From Bacteroidales bacterium (GTDB taxonomy: Bacteria > Bacteroidota > Bacteroidia > Bacteroidales > UBA932): a DNA stretch of 64,000 bases. Made by a program: the position numbers and the translations under genes. The stretch covers positions 54,931-118,930 of the forward strand of contig JAMPAT010000010.1 in NCBI GenBank assembly GCA_023667095.1. The letters are read 5' to 3'. The notes under the pieces were generated by a model. It ran no database searches and was not told the DNA's origin. It worked only from the letters and a program-made list of their open reading frames with translations. This document shows, in pieces, positions 9,301-16,659 of the stretch. Positions within the stretch are counted from its first letter, which is position 1. The number at the start of each line of letters is the position of its first letter.

Positions 9301-9751
9301 CTGTATCTTCCAAAATCATGTTTCGGGAGTGCGGCAATTTTTGTTTCCATTGTCTTTGCATGAAAATATTGTTCAAGCGTCTTCCCGCTGAACTGCTCAT
9401 AGCCCATATCTATATTTTGCCTCAGAAGAGCAAATTGCTGACGTTCTATCAGAGTCCCTCCTGTTCTTGCCAATCTTCCAATCTGTAAGCACATGCGCCA
9501 TGGAATGCCATTTCCGCAATGCACCACTTGAAAGTAGGGTAAAGATGCACAGGGCAAGATAATAATACGATTCAATATTTATGTTTAACTAATAGCAGTG
9601 GTGTGATAAAAATCTAACCACTGCTGTTAACAAAGCAAGACTCGTCTATCAATTCAAACCAAAATGTCAAAGAACTCTCTTTGTTTGATGATTTTTAAAC
9701 TAACACGATTTTATCGCACCAGTAGTATTCCGAAATATTAAATGAAATGCC
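9301..9751. other. non-coding stretch
   Basis: I see no convincing gene here. A 103-codon frame on the minus strand (9264-9575) has no recognisable domain and runs over the hairpin, so I did not accept it. A second imperfect hairpin has arms 9591-9601 and 9619-9629 (11 bp, one wobble). The 3' end is AT-rich and leads into the promoter at 9752. Confidence 0.5.
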
Positions 9752-9759
9752 TAACTTTG
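9752..9759 (+). promoter_or_regulatory. Bacteroidales -7 box (TAACTTTG) before the EEP gene
   Basis: TAACTTTG matches the TAnnTTTG -7 consensus of the Bacteroidales primary sigma factor and lies 30 bases before the ATG at 9790. The -33 TTTG element is not clear. Confidence 0.5.
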
Positions 9760-9789
9760 CGCCCGTTAATTAAAACATTATCTGAAACT

Positions 9790-10665
9790 ATGAAGACCAG
9801 ACATTTCTTTTTCGCTCTTCTGGCGTTCGCCTTTATGGCTTGCGGGTGCCAGAAGGAGACAATCACTGTAATTTCCTACAACATCCGTATGGGTGTTGCC
9901 AATGACGGGGAAAATTCGTGGCAGTACCGTTGCCCTGCGACCAAGGCAATGATAGAGGACCAGAGCCCTGACATCTTCGGTGTCCAGGAGGCGTTTGATT
10001 TCCAGGTTGCCTATATAGAGGAAAACTGTCCGGAGTACAGCAGCATAGGTGTCGGACGTGAAGATGGCGTGTCTGCAGGAGAGCACATGTCGATTTTCTA
10101 CAAGACTGCTTCCATTGAACTTCTTGACTGGGGTACATACTGGCTTTCCGAGACTCCTGATGTTCCTTCAATGGGCTGGGATGCAGCATGCTACAGGACT
10201 GCCACATGGGCATATATGCAGTGCAAGGAAAGCGGAAGGAAATTCTACTATGTGAATACACATCTGGACCATGTCGGACGTGAGGCCCAGAAGAATGGCC
10301 TTGCCCTCATCGTGAACAGCATCGCGGACATGAATCCGGAGGGATATCCGATGATCCTCACAGGAGACTTCAATGTCAGGTCAAGCGACCCTGTCCTCAG
10401 TGACCTTGACAAGGTGATGTCAAGCGCAAGGAAGACCGCCGACAGGACCGATGACATCGCTTCTTTCAACGGATGGAAACTGCCGCTTGAGACAGCTGCT
10501 CTCGGAGGGCACCTGAAAGACGGGAATGACGCGGAGAACGCAATTGACTATATCTATTACTCCGGTTTTTCCGCATGTCCTGAGTTCGAGACCATTACAA
10601 AAGGCTATGCTGGCGTGCCGCTTATTTCAGACCACTATCCGGTAAAGGCTGTACTTGTATTCTGA
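9790..10665 (+). CDS. endonuclease/exonuclease/phosphatase (EEP) family lipoprotein
   Basis: The start at 9790 gives 291 residues with a lipobox near 'FMACGC'. The EEP fold is shown by ITVISYNIRMG at the N-terminus, the metal-binding Glu in DIFGVQEAFDFQ, 'YVNTHLDHVG', 'MILTGDFNVRSSDPVLSDL' and the terminal 'LISDHYPVKAVLVF'. These are the Mg-dependent phosphoesterase residues. Such secreted Bacteroidales members could act on extracellular nucleic acids, phospholipids or sugar phosphates; the substrate cannot be read here. The stop is one base before the next ATG, so it shares a transcript with the two-component pair. Confidence 0.9.
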   Translation: MKTRHFFFALLAFAFMACGCQKETITVISYNIRMGVANDGENSWQYRCPATKAMIEDQSPDIFGVQEAFDFQVAYIEENCPEYSSIGVGREDGVSAGEHMSIFYKTASIELLDWGTYWLSETPDVPSMGWDAACYRTATWAYMQCKESGRKFYYVNTHLDHVGREAQKNGLALIVNSIADMNPEGYPMILTGDFNVRSSDPVLSDLDKVMSSARKTADRTDDIASFNGWKLPLETAALGGHLKDGNDAENAIDYIYYSGFSACPEFETITKGYAGVPLISDHYPVKAVLVF

Positions 10666-10666
10666 T

Positions 10667-11365
10667 ATGGGAAAAGGCAAGATTCTTATTGTGGATGACG
10701 AGGCTGATATCAGGGAAATCCTGCAGTTCAACCTCGAGAATGCCGGATACGATGTTGACGAGGCTTCTTCTGCGGAAGAGGCCTTGAAAGTTCTGACACC
10801 TGAGCACGGCCTGATTCTTCTTGATGTGATGATGGAGGGAATGTCCGGGTTCAAGATGGCGGAAGTTCTCCGCAAGGACATGGACAACAATATCCCGATT
10901 GTCTTCCTTACAGCAAAGAATGCGGAAAAGGATCTGCTCAAAGGGTTTTCTGCCGGAGGGGATGACTATATCAGCAAGCCGTTTTCTGTAAATGAGGTGA
11001 TAGCAAGGGTCAATGCCGTCCTCCGCAGAAGTTCCATGCCTGCTTCCATTGACAATGTCTCCGGACAGGACATGCTTGTTGTCGGTCAGGTCAGCATAGA
11101 CGTATCTTCCAAAATGGTATATGCAGGCGGTGCATCAATTGTGCTGTCCAAGAAAGAATTTGAAATCCTGTATCTGCTTGCAAGCCATAGGGGTGAAATC
11201 TTTTCACGTGAGGCAATAATCGATGAACTGTGGAAAGATGCCCCGTATGTCCTTGGGCGGACCGTGGACGTGCATATCGCAAGGATAAGGGGTAAGCTTG
11301 GTGAATACAAGAACTATATTGTCAACCGCTCCGGCTATGGATATAGCCTCAATCCTGTAGAATAG
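10667..11365 (+). CDS. OmpR/PhoB-family response regulator
   Basis: The start at 10667 (MGKGKILIVDDE) gives 232 residues. The receiver domain has acidic residues D10/D11, the phosphoacceptor Asp at about residue 53 in LILLDVMMEGM and a conserved Lys in GGDDYISKPF. The C-terminal winged helix contains 'LSKKEFEILYLLASHRGEIF' and 'RTVDVHIARIRGKL', typical of OmpR/PhoB DNA-binding domains. It is followed 4 bases later by its likely kinase. The regulated genes are not evident from this window. Confidence 0.95.
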   Translation: MGKGKILIVDDEADIREILQFNLENAGYDVDEASSAEEALKVLTPEHGLILLDVMMEGMSGFKMAEVLRKDMDNNIPIVFLTAKNAEKDLLKGFSAGGDDYISKPFSVNEVIARVNAVLRRSSMPASIDNVSGQDMLVVGQVSIDVSSKMVYAGGASIVLSKKEFEILYLLASHRGEIFSREAIIDELWKDAPYVLGRTVDVHIARIRGKLGEYKNYIVNRSGYGYSLNPVE

Positions 11366-11369
11366 CATC

Positions 11370-12368
11370 ATGTCCCTGAGAAAAAGTCTTGGGCTTGTCA
11401 AGAAGCCTGTCGCGAAGATGGTCCGCTTTGAGGAGCAGTCATTCAGGAGGATCCTGCTCTCGTTTTCTGCCGTGTTCGCAGCATTTGCCTTCCTTGTGGT
11501 TGTCGCCCAGTTCTGTATCGACAGGTATTACTGGGGCCGTTTCCCGTCGTATCTGCTGTTTTTCCTGATTGTTGCCATCCTCTGTGTCATTGCACTTATT
11601 TCAATAATCATAATCTCTAAATATTTTGACAACGGGATCTCGCGCCTGCATGACAGGATTATCCAGGAGAGGGAAAAATACCGGGAGATGAAGCAGCAGA
11701 TGTCCAATAATGTGGCACATGAACTGCGTACCCCGGTAAGCAGCATCAGGGGGTATCTGGAGACATTGCTCACATGTGAGAACATAGACCCTGAACGTAA
11801 GAGGAGTTTCATCGACAAGGCATACAAGCAGAGCATCAGGCTTTCTGACCTTATAAGGGATATTGCCTTGATAACCAAGATAGAGGAAGCTTCTGACCAG
11901 CTCCTCAAGGAAACTCTCAATGTAAGGAGGATTGCCGAGGACGTCTTCGATGAACTGCGTGACTCCATAGCCGAGAGGGGAGACGTCATCGAGAACACCC
12001 TCCCTCCTGACCTGACGCTGAAAGGTAACCAGACGCTTATTTATGCCATATTCCGCAACCTTGTGGAGAACAGCGTCAAATATGCCGGAAAGCATATCAC
12101 CATCCATATTGAATGCACCCTTCATCGGGATGGGAGCTGTGACTTCATATATTACGACACTGGAGTCGGGGTGCACAAGGAGCACAGGGAACGCATATTC
12201 GAACGGTTCTACCGTCTGACAGAGGGACGTACACGTGATGCCGGAGGCTCCGGTCTCGGGCTTTCCATTGTACGCAATGCCGTGGCATTCCATGGCGGAA
12301 CAATCGCGGCCTACAGGCACAATGGAGGTGGGCTTGAGTACCGTTTCACAATGAAGGATTGCGATTGA
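11370..12368 (+). CDS. sensor histidine kinase
   Basis: The protein has 332 residues. Two transmembrane segments lie at about 27-50 and 59-83, with almost no periplasmic loop between them, so it probably senses within the membrane or in the cytoplasm. The HisKA helix has the phospho-His in NNVAHELRTPVSSIRGY (His at about 117). The ATPase domain has the N box NLVENSVKYAG, 'YDTGVGVHKEHRERIFERFYR' and GGSGLGLSIVRNAVAFHGG. It pairs with the regulator just upstream. It ends 9 bases from the end of the converging aldo/keto reductase gene. Confidence 0.94.
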   Translation: MSLRKSLGLVKKPVAKMVRFEEQSFRRILLSFSAVFAAFAFLVVVAQFCIDRYYWGRFPSYLLFFLIVAILCVIALISIIIISKYFDNGISRLHDRIIQEREKYREMKQQMSNNVAHELRTPVSSIRGYLETLLTCENIDPERKRSFIDKAYKQSIRLSDLIRDIALITKIEEASDQLLKETLNVRRIAEDVFDELRDSIAERGDVIENTLPPDLTLKGNQTLIYAIFRNLVENSVKYAGKHITIHIECTLHRDGSCDFIYYDTGVGVHKEHRERIFERFYRLTEGRTRDAGGSGLGLSIVRNAVAFHGGTIAAYRHNGGGLEYRFTMKDCD

Positions 12369-12376
12369 AATGTCGT

Positions 12377-13756
12377 TTACATGTTCTTTTTCAGGTTGTC
12401 GACATACAGCCCTATCCTGTGTAGCTCATGCGGTATCCTTATTCCCTGCGGACAGTGCGGCATACATTGGTTGCAGCCTATACAGTGGTCTGCCTGGCGC
12501 ACCTTTTCGACAGCCCTGTCGTAGCTCACAAGGTATGCACGCCTTGCCTTCCTGTAGTTGTCCGAGCCTTTTGTTGCAATGTTTCCTTCATTCACGCATC
12601 TGTTGTAATGCAGCAGTATCGCAGGTATGTCTATCCCGTATGGACATGGCATACAGTATTTGCAGTCGTTGCACGGTACTGTAGGATAGTCCATCATGAG
12701 GTCTGCCGTCTCGAAAAGGAATCTGTTTTCCTCTTCGCTCAGCGGCTTGAGCGGCGAGAATGATTTCAGGTTGTCCTGGAGATGCTCCATATATGTCATT
12801 CCGCTCAGGACTGTCAATACTCCAGGATGGGATCCTGCAAACCGGAAAGCCCATGAGGCAATGCTCTGTGACGGCTCCCTCTCCTGTAGCCTGTTGGCTA
12901 TGTTTTCGGGAACCTTGGCGAGCCTTCCTCCGAGAAGAGGCTCCATGATGACTGCCGGTATGCCTCTTTTTTCAAGTTCACCATAAAGGTATTCGGCATT
13001 TGTGTTGCGTGGATTGATCTCCTTGGCATGCTTCCAGTCCAGATAGTTGAGCTGGATCTGCACAAAATCCCAGTGATAGACATCATGATGTTCCAGGAGC
13101 CAGTCGTAGACCTTTACATCCCCATGATATGAAAAGCCGAGATTCCTTATCCGTCCCTCCTGTCTCTCGTTCATGAGAAAATCAAGCAGGCCGTTGTCAA
13201 GGAAGCGCGCTTTCAACTCATCCATCCCGTTGCCCATGCCGACTCCATGCAGAAGCATATAGTCGATGTAGTCTACCTGCAGGTTTTTCATCGAGTTACG
13301 GTACATAGCTATGGACTGTTCCAATCCCCATGTCGCAGGGGAGAAGTTGGACAGCTTTGTCGCAATATAGTATTTCTCCCTCGGGTGACGGCTCAGTGCT
13401 ATCCCGGTTGCCTTTTCGGAGTATCCCTTGCAATATACAGGTGACGTGTCGAAATAGTTGACTCCATGCCCGATTGCATAGTCCACGAGAGTGTTTACCA
13501 TATCCTGGTCAATGTCATTGTCGCTGTCACGTGCGCTTCCGTTACCTATGGTCGGCCATCTCATGCATCCGTATCCAAGCAGCGAGACATTGTCCCCGCT
13601 TGACGGGTTTCTGCGGTATGTCATCTTTCCCTCTACGTCATCCTGTGCCGTTGACTTGTTTCCGGCAGCAGAGCACCCTGGTATCATACCTATCCCGGCT
13701 GCCCCTATTCCGGTCCCTGTTATCTTGAGAAATTCTCTCCTGTCCATATTTTTCAT
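12377..13756 (-). CDS. aldo/keto reductase with Tat signal and C-terminal [4Fe-4S] domain
   Basis: The start at 13756 is chosen because AAAGGA lies just upstream on the minus strand; a longer frame to 13822 lacks this. The 459-residue protein begins MKNMDRREFLKITGTGIGA, a twin-arginine signal. The aldo/keto reductase barrel follows (LGYGCMRWPTIG, YFDTSPVYCKG, 'DYMLLHGVG'). The C-terminus has two ferredoxin-like clusters: CNDCKYCMPCPYGIDIP and CIGCNQCMPHCPQGIRIP. It is an exported or membrane-attached oxidoreductase, and the polyferredoxin protein encoded just upstream (13812-15374) is a plausible electron partner. The substrate is unknown. Confidence 0.9.
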   Translation of the reverse strand: MKNMDRREFLKITGTGIGAAGIGMIPGCSAAGNKSTAQDDVEGKMTYRRNPSSGDNVSLLGYGCMRWPTIGNGSARDSDNDIDQDMVNTLVDYAIGHGVNYFDTSPVYCKGYSEKATGIALSRHPREKYYIATKLSNFSPATWGLEQSIAMYRNSMKNLQVDYIDYMLLHGVGMGNGMDELKARFLDNGLLDFLMNERQEGRIRNLGFSYHGDVKVYDWLLEHHDVYHWDFVQIQLNYLDWKHAKEINPRNTNAEYLYGELEKRGIPAVIMEPLLGGRLAKVPENIANRLQEREPSQSIASWAFRFAGSHPGVLTVLSGMTYMEHLQDNLKSFSPLKPLSEEENRFLFETADLMMDYPTVPCNDCKYCMPCPYGIDIPAILLHYNRCVNEGNIATKGSDNYRKARRAYLVSYDRAVEKVRQADHCIGCNQCMPHCPQGIRIPHELHRIGLYVDNLKKNM

Positions 13757-13811
13757 CTTGACGTCCTTTATTTGTGTGTGACTTGCTGCTTTGTCCTGTC
13801 CTTGCCGTGAA

Positions 13812-15374
13812 TCATATCTCATGGTGGACCATATTACCCTCTACGCGGATTGCGCTCAATGGCCTTGCCGGGCACAGGTACTCACAAGCTCCGCATCCTA
13901 TGCACCGTTCAGGGTTTACGGCAGGGATTCTCAATGAGTCCTTGTCATCAGGGTCTATGCGGACAAGCCTTATTGCCCCCACTGGACAATGTCTTGCACA
14001 GTTTCCGCAGCTTACCTTGTCCTTGTTGACAACGCAAAGCTCAAGGTCAACAGTAGCACGGCCGATCTGTATTGAAGATTTCTCTTCCGGAGTAACCGGA
14101 TGGAACGCACCGGCAGGGCATACCTGTGAACATCTTGTACATTCCGGTCTGCAATATCCTCTCTCATATGACATTTCCGGCTGCATCAGATGTTCAAGTG
14201 AAGAAGATGGCCTCAGCACATTGTTGGGGCATTCCGATACGCATAGCTGACAGGCAGTACAATGGCGGTAGAAATGTGCGTGGCCCATTGAACCAGCAGG
14301 AGTCAGCGGCGTCTTGCGCTCAGGTGCCTTTTTCTTTATTACCGTGGCGAGTCCTCCGTCTGTCTTGATCTCCTGTGCCTTCAGGGCCCCTGTGCCAAGC
14401 ATGAGTGCAGATGAGGTGATGAACATGCGCCTGCCCTTGCCGTCCATGCTGCCTTTTGCTCCACCGGACTGTCTTTCCATGGCTTTGCCAGCATTGTCTT
14501 TCATCTCATGTACACCATTGTTCCCGCCTGTCCTGCCTGCTTTCCATGGCGGACAGAACATGTATTTGACGGCGCCTTCATGGCATGTCCCGATACAGTC
14601 CATGCAGACGACACACCGGCCAAGGTCAACCTTATGCTCTGCCATGTTGATGCATGATGCCTTGCATTGCTTTCCGCATAGACCGCAGTTCCTGCATTTG
14701 TCTGTGTCGATGGCTATCCTGAAAAATGAAAACCTTGACACGAATCCGAGGACTGTACCGACCGGACAGATTGTGTTGCAGTATGTCCTGCCACCTTTCC
14801 ATGCAAGATAGCCGACCAGCAGCAGAGTCAGTATGGCAACGGCAAGTGCAGGCAGGCTCTTCATCCATACTTCCGTTGTGTAGAATGCATAGCTGTCAAG
14901 CCTTTCTGCAAGATAGGCCATAATGTTGTTGCCCATTGCATATATTGGTGCAAGTATGCTTCCAGCAATCCTTCCGAATGCACTGTATGGAGCAATGAGC
15001 GCGGCAATTGAGTTGAGCCCAAGGAGCATCAGCATAATGAATATTGCAAGAACAGAGATACGCAGGACCTTTTTCTCTGGAGACCAGGAAAACCTGAAAC
15101 GGTTTTTCTTCTTTGTCCGTCCGTGGCTCCACGATATTATATCCTGCATAATCCCCATCGGGCATATTATGGAGCAGTATACCCTTCCGAAGACCAGTGT
15201 CAGCACTATAAGTGCTATAATCACCGCAACATTTGCTGCCAGTACGGCAGGAATGAACTGAATCTTTGCCATCCATCCCATCCAGGCCTGTACTGTACCT
15301 GTAAAGTCAAGGAACAGCAGGGTAATGAAAAAGAAGAATATTGCCGCAAGGACAATCCTGATTTTTCTGAGCAT
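13812..15374 (-). CDS. NapH/CcoG-like membrane polyferredoxin (4Fe-4S binding protein)
   Basis: The start at 15374 (MLRKIRIVLAAIFFFF) gives 520 residues. The N-terminal half has about five membrane segments and the paired motifs VYCSIICPMGIMQD and TYCNTICPVGTVLG, as in NapH/NosR/CcoG proteins. Next come ferredoxin clusters CRNCGLCGKQC and CVVCMDCIGTC. After a linker there are three more Cys-rich clusters, ending CIGCGACEYLCPARPL. It should carry electrons across or along the inner membrane to the exported Fe-S aldo/keto reductase next door. A Tat-like stretch GRRMFITSSALM inside the linker suggests an old fusion of a NapH-like and an exported ferredoxin protein. Confidence 0.88.
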   Translation of the reverse strand: MLRKIRIVLAAIFFFFITLLFLDFTGTVQAWMGWMAKIQFIPAVLAANVAVIIALIVLTLVFGRVYCSIICPMGIMQDIISWSHGRTKKKNRFRFSWSPEKKVLRISVLAIFIMLMLLGLNSIAALIAPYSAFGRIAGSILAPIYAMGNNIMAYLAERLDSYAFYTTEVWMKSLPALAVAILTLLLVGYLAWKGGRTYCNTICPVGTVLGFVSRFSFFRIAIDTDKCRNCGLCGKQCKASCINMAEHKVDLGRCVVCMDCIGTCHEGAVKYMFCPPWKAGRTGGNNGVHEMKDNAGKAMERQSGGAKGSMDGKGRRMFITSSALMLGTGALKAQEIKTDGGLATVIKKKAPERKTPLTPAGSMGHAHFYRHCTACQLCVSECPNNVLRPSSSLEHLMQPEMSYERGYCRPECTRCSQVCPAGAFHPVTPEEKSSIQIGRATVDLELCVVNKDKVSCGNCARHCPVGAIRLVRIDPDDKDSLRIPAVNPERCIGCGACEYLCPARPLSAIRVEGNMVHHEI

Positions 15375-15391
15375 AGTATCTTGATTTTGTG

Positions 15392-15399
15392 CAAAGGTA
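15392..15399 (-). promoter_or_regulatory. Bacteroidales -7 box (TACCTTTG) for the polyferredoxin-reductase pair
   Basis: The plus strand reads CAAAGGTA, i.e. TACCTTTG on the minus strand, 18 bases before the ATG at 15374. This fits the TAnnTTTG consensus and would drive both minus-strand genes. No clear -33 element was found. Confidence 0.5.
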
Positions 15400-15487
15400 C
15401 ATATTCTTGTATATATATCCATTATACATATTGCAGATATACTTATACATATTACCTGTGATGTCTCCGTTGCCGCAGGAGAGATAA

Positions 15488-15523
15488 GTCCGGACGCTCT
15501 CCTGGCTGTGGTTGCGTCCGGAC
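15488..15523. terminator. 10-bp perfect hairpin downstream of ssb
   Basis: GTCCGGACGC at 15488-15497 pairs with GCGTCCGGAC at 15514-15523. It lies 22 bases after the ssb stop codon on the minus strand. There is no strong U-run, so termination is likely but not proven. Confidence 0.45.
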
Positions 15524-15544
15524 ATCATGCCCCCGATTCCGGAA

Positions 15545-15871
15545 TCAGTCCTTCTGTTCCATGTCCTCTACCGTAAGCTTGTTAGCGACAACTTCATATA
15601 TCTGTTTCTCCGTGCCGTCATTGCCGGTGAATTTTGCAAGACGCATCCTTCCGCAGACATATACCCTGCTTCCCTTGGCAATCTTGTCTGTGTTCCTGAT
15701 GCTCTTCCCTTCCCATGCAACAATGTTATGCCATGTGGTCTCTACATTGTTGTCCTTGACGATGTGGTTCGTTGCAAGTGAGAATCTTGCTACTTTTCCG
15801 GCTGAGGTCTCGGAAAAGCGGACATTCCCGACATTCCCCCTCAATTCAATCTTGTTCAAGTGTTGTTCCAT
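15545..15871 (-). CDS. ssb: single-stranded DNA-binding protein, short form
   Basis: This 108-residue OB-fold protein has the SSB patterns NKIELRGNVGNVRF, ARFSLATNHIV, TTWHNIVAWEG and KGSRVYVCGRMRLAKF. It ends VEDMEQKD and lacks both the long Gly/Gln linker and the acidic DDxPF tip that recruits partner proteins in canonical SSB. It may be the secondary SSB that many Bacteroidales carry beside the main one. The gene stands alone, with a hairpin after it. Confidence 0.9.
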   Translation of the reverse strand: MEQHLNKIELRGNVGNVRFSETSAGKVARFSLATNHIVKDNNVETTWHNIVAWEGKSIRNTDKIAKGSRVYVCGRMRLAKFTGNDGTEKQIYEVVANKLTVEDMEQKD

Positions 15872-16020
15872 AAGATTTATCCATTAGTGATTCTTGTTCC
15901 TCCCACTCTTATGTGCGCACTGCGGGACAGGGCAAAGTAATGGAAAAATATTCTAAACTCCTCCATAAAACTGGTGCTGGCATGTCTGATTTTTATGTTT
16001 TTTACAGTTTTCCGGGGACA

Positions 16021-16110
16021 GTAAAATTTATTTTTATAAAAAATCAGGACAGTAAAATAAATTTTATAGTCAATGTGGATTCCCGGGAGGATGATAAAAT
16101 AAATTTTACA
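16021..16110. repeat. three AT-rich repeats around TAAAATAAATTTTA
   Basis: TAAAATAAATTTTA occurs at 16053-16066 and 16095-16108, and a near-inverted copy starts at 16021 (GTAAAATTTATTTTTA). They lie in the 350-base gap between ssb and the zinc-ribbon gene, where I see no gene. The spacing (about 42 bases, four helical turns) would suit a protein-binding site. Confidence 0.4.
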
Positions 16111-16223
16111 ATGTCAAAAAGAGAAAAATATTCAGTTAAAAACATATAATTGTGCTTTTGCCTCTTGTTTTTGTGTCCATATAGGACCAACTTTGATGCG
16201 TTTCGGACAAATAGCACAGTGAT

Positions 16224-16631
16224 ATGGGATATAAGGAAAATCATCATGTTCCGCAATGCCTGGAATGCGGAGACAGCCTGGAATACGGAAGGCCTGACAG
16301 GAAATTCTGCTGTGACACATGCAAGAACAGGTTCAACAACAGGAAAGCGCGTGATACCAGGGCCAAGAAGACAAGGGTGCTGAATATCCTTGAAAGGAAC
16401 CATTCGATCCTGAGCCGGCTTATAAGGCTTAACATGACATCGTTGAGTGTCAGTGAACTTCGTCAGCTTGGTTTTGACTTTGACTACATTACTTCGTTCC
16501 ACAAGAACAGGAGGCATGACGAGTACGGATGCTTTGACATCAATGTTGTCGTGATGTCTTCACGGGTCATATCAATAACAAGAGTGCCCTTTATCGACAT
16601 ACGGAAGGATGAATGCCAAAAAAAACATTAA
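16224..16631 (+). CDS. small zinc-ribbon protein of unknown function
   Basis: The protein has 135 residues. The N-terminus has four spaced cysteines (CLEC about residue 12, CCDTC about residue 30) in 'QCLECGDSLEYGRPDRKFCC', a zinc-ribbon resembling those found on small nucleic-acid-binding proteins. A basic helix (NRFNNRKARDTRAKKTR) follows. The C-terminal part is mixed alpha/beta. I recognise the type as a conserved Bacteroidales hypothetical but not a function; a DNA- or RNA-binding role is possible. Its last codons overlap the promoter of the next gene. Confidence 0.7.
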   Translation: MGYKENHHVPQCLECGDSLEYGRPDRKFCCDTCKNRFNNRKARDTRAKKTRVLNILERNHSILSRLIRLNMTSLSVSELRQLGFDFDYITSFHKNRRHDEYGCFDINVVVMSSRVISITRVPFIDIRKDECQKKH

Positions 16632-16636
16632 CTTTG
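16629..16636 (+). promoter_or_regulatory. Bacteroidales -7 box (TAACTTTG) for the M3 peptidase
   Basis: TAACTTTG matches TAnnTTTG and lies 24 bases before the ATG at 16660, overlapping the stop codon of the upstream gene. This supports 16660 rather than 16609 as the start. Confidence 0.5.
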
Positions 16637-16659
16637 CGGGCTTTATGCACAGAAAGAAT

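Noticed and set aside
9264..9575. 103-codon frame on the minus strand after the PorV-like gene
   Set aside because: No recognisable domain, no ribosome-binding site and it spans a strong hairpin; more likely non-coding.
14370..14500. Separate start of an exported ferredoxin gene inside the polyferredoxin frame
   Set aside because: A Tat-like RRMFITSS stretch occurs, but the frame is continuous and I found no clear ribosome-binding site, so I kept one gene.
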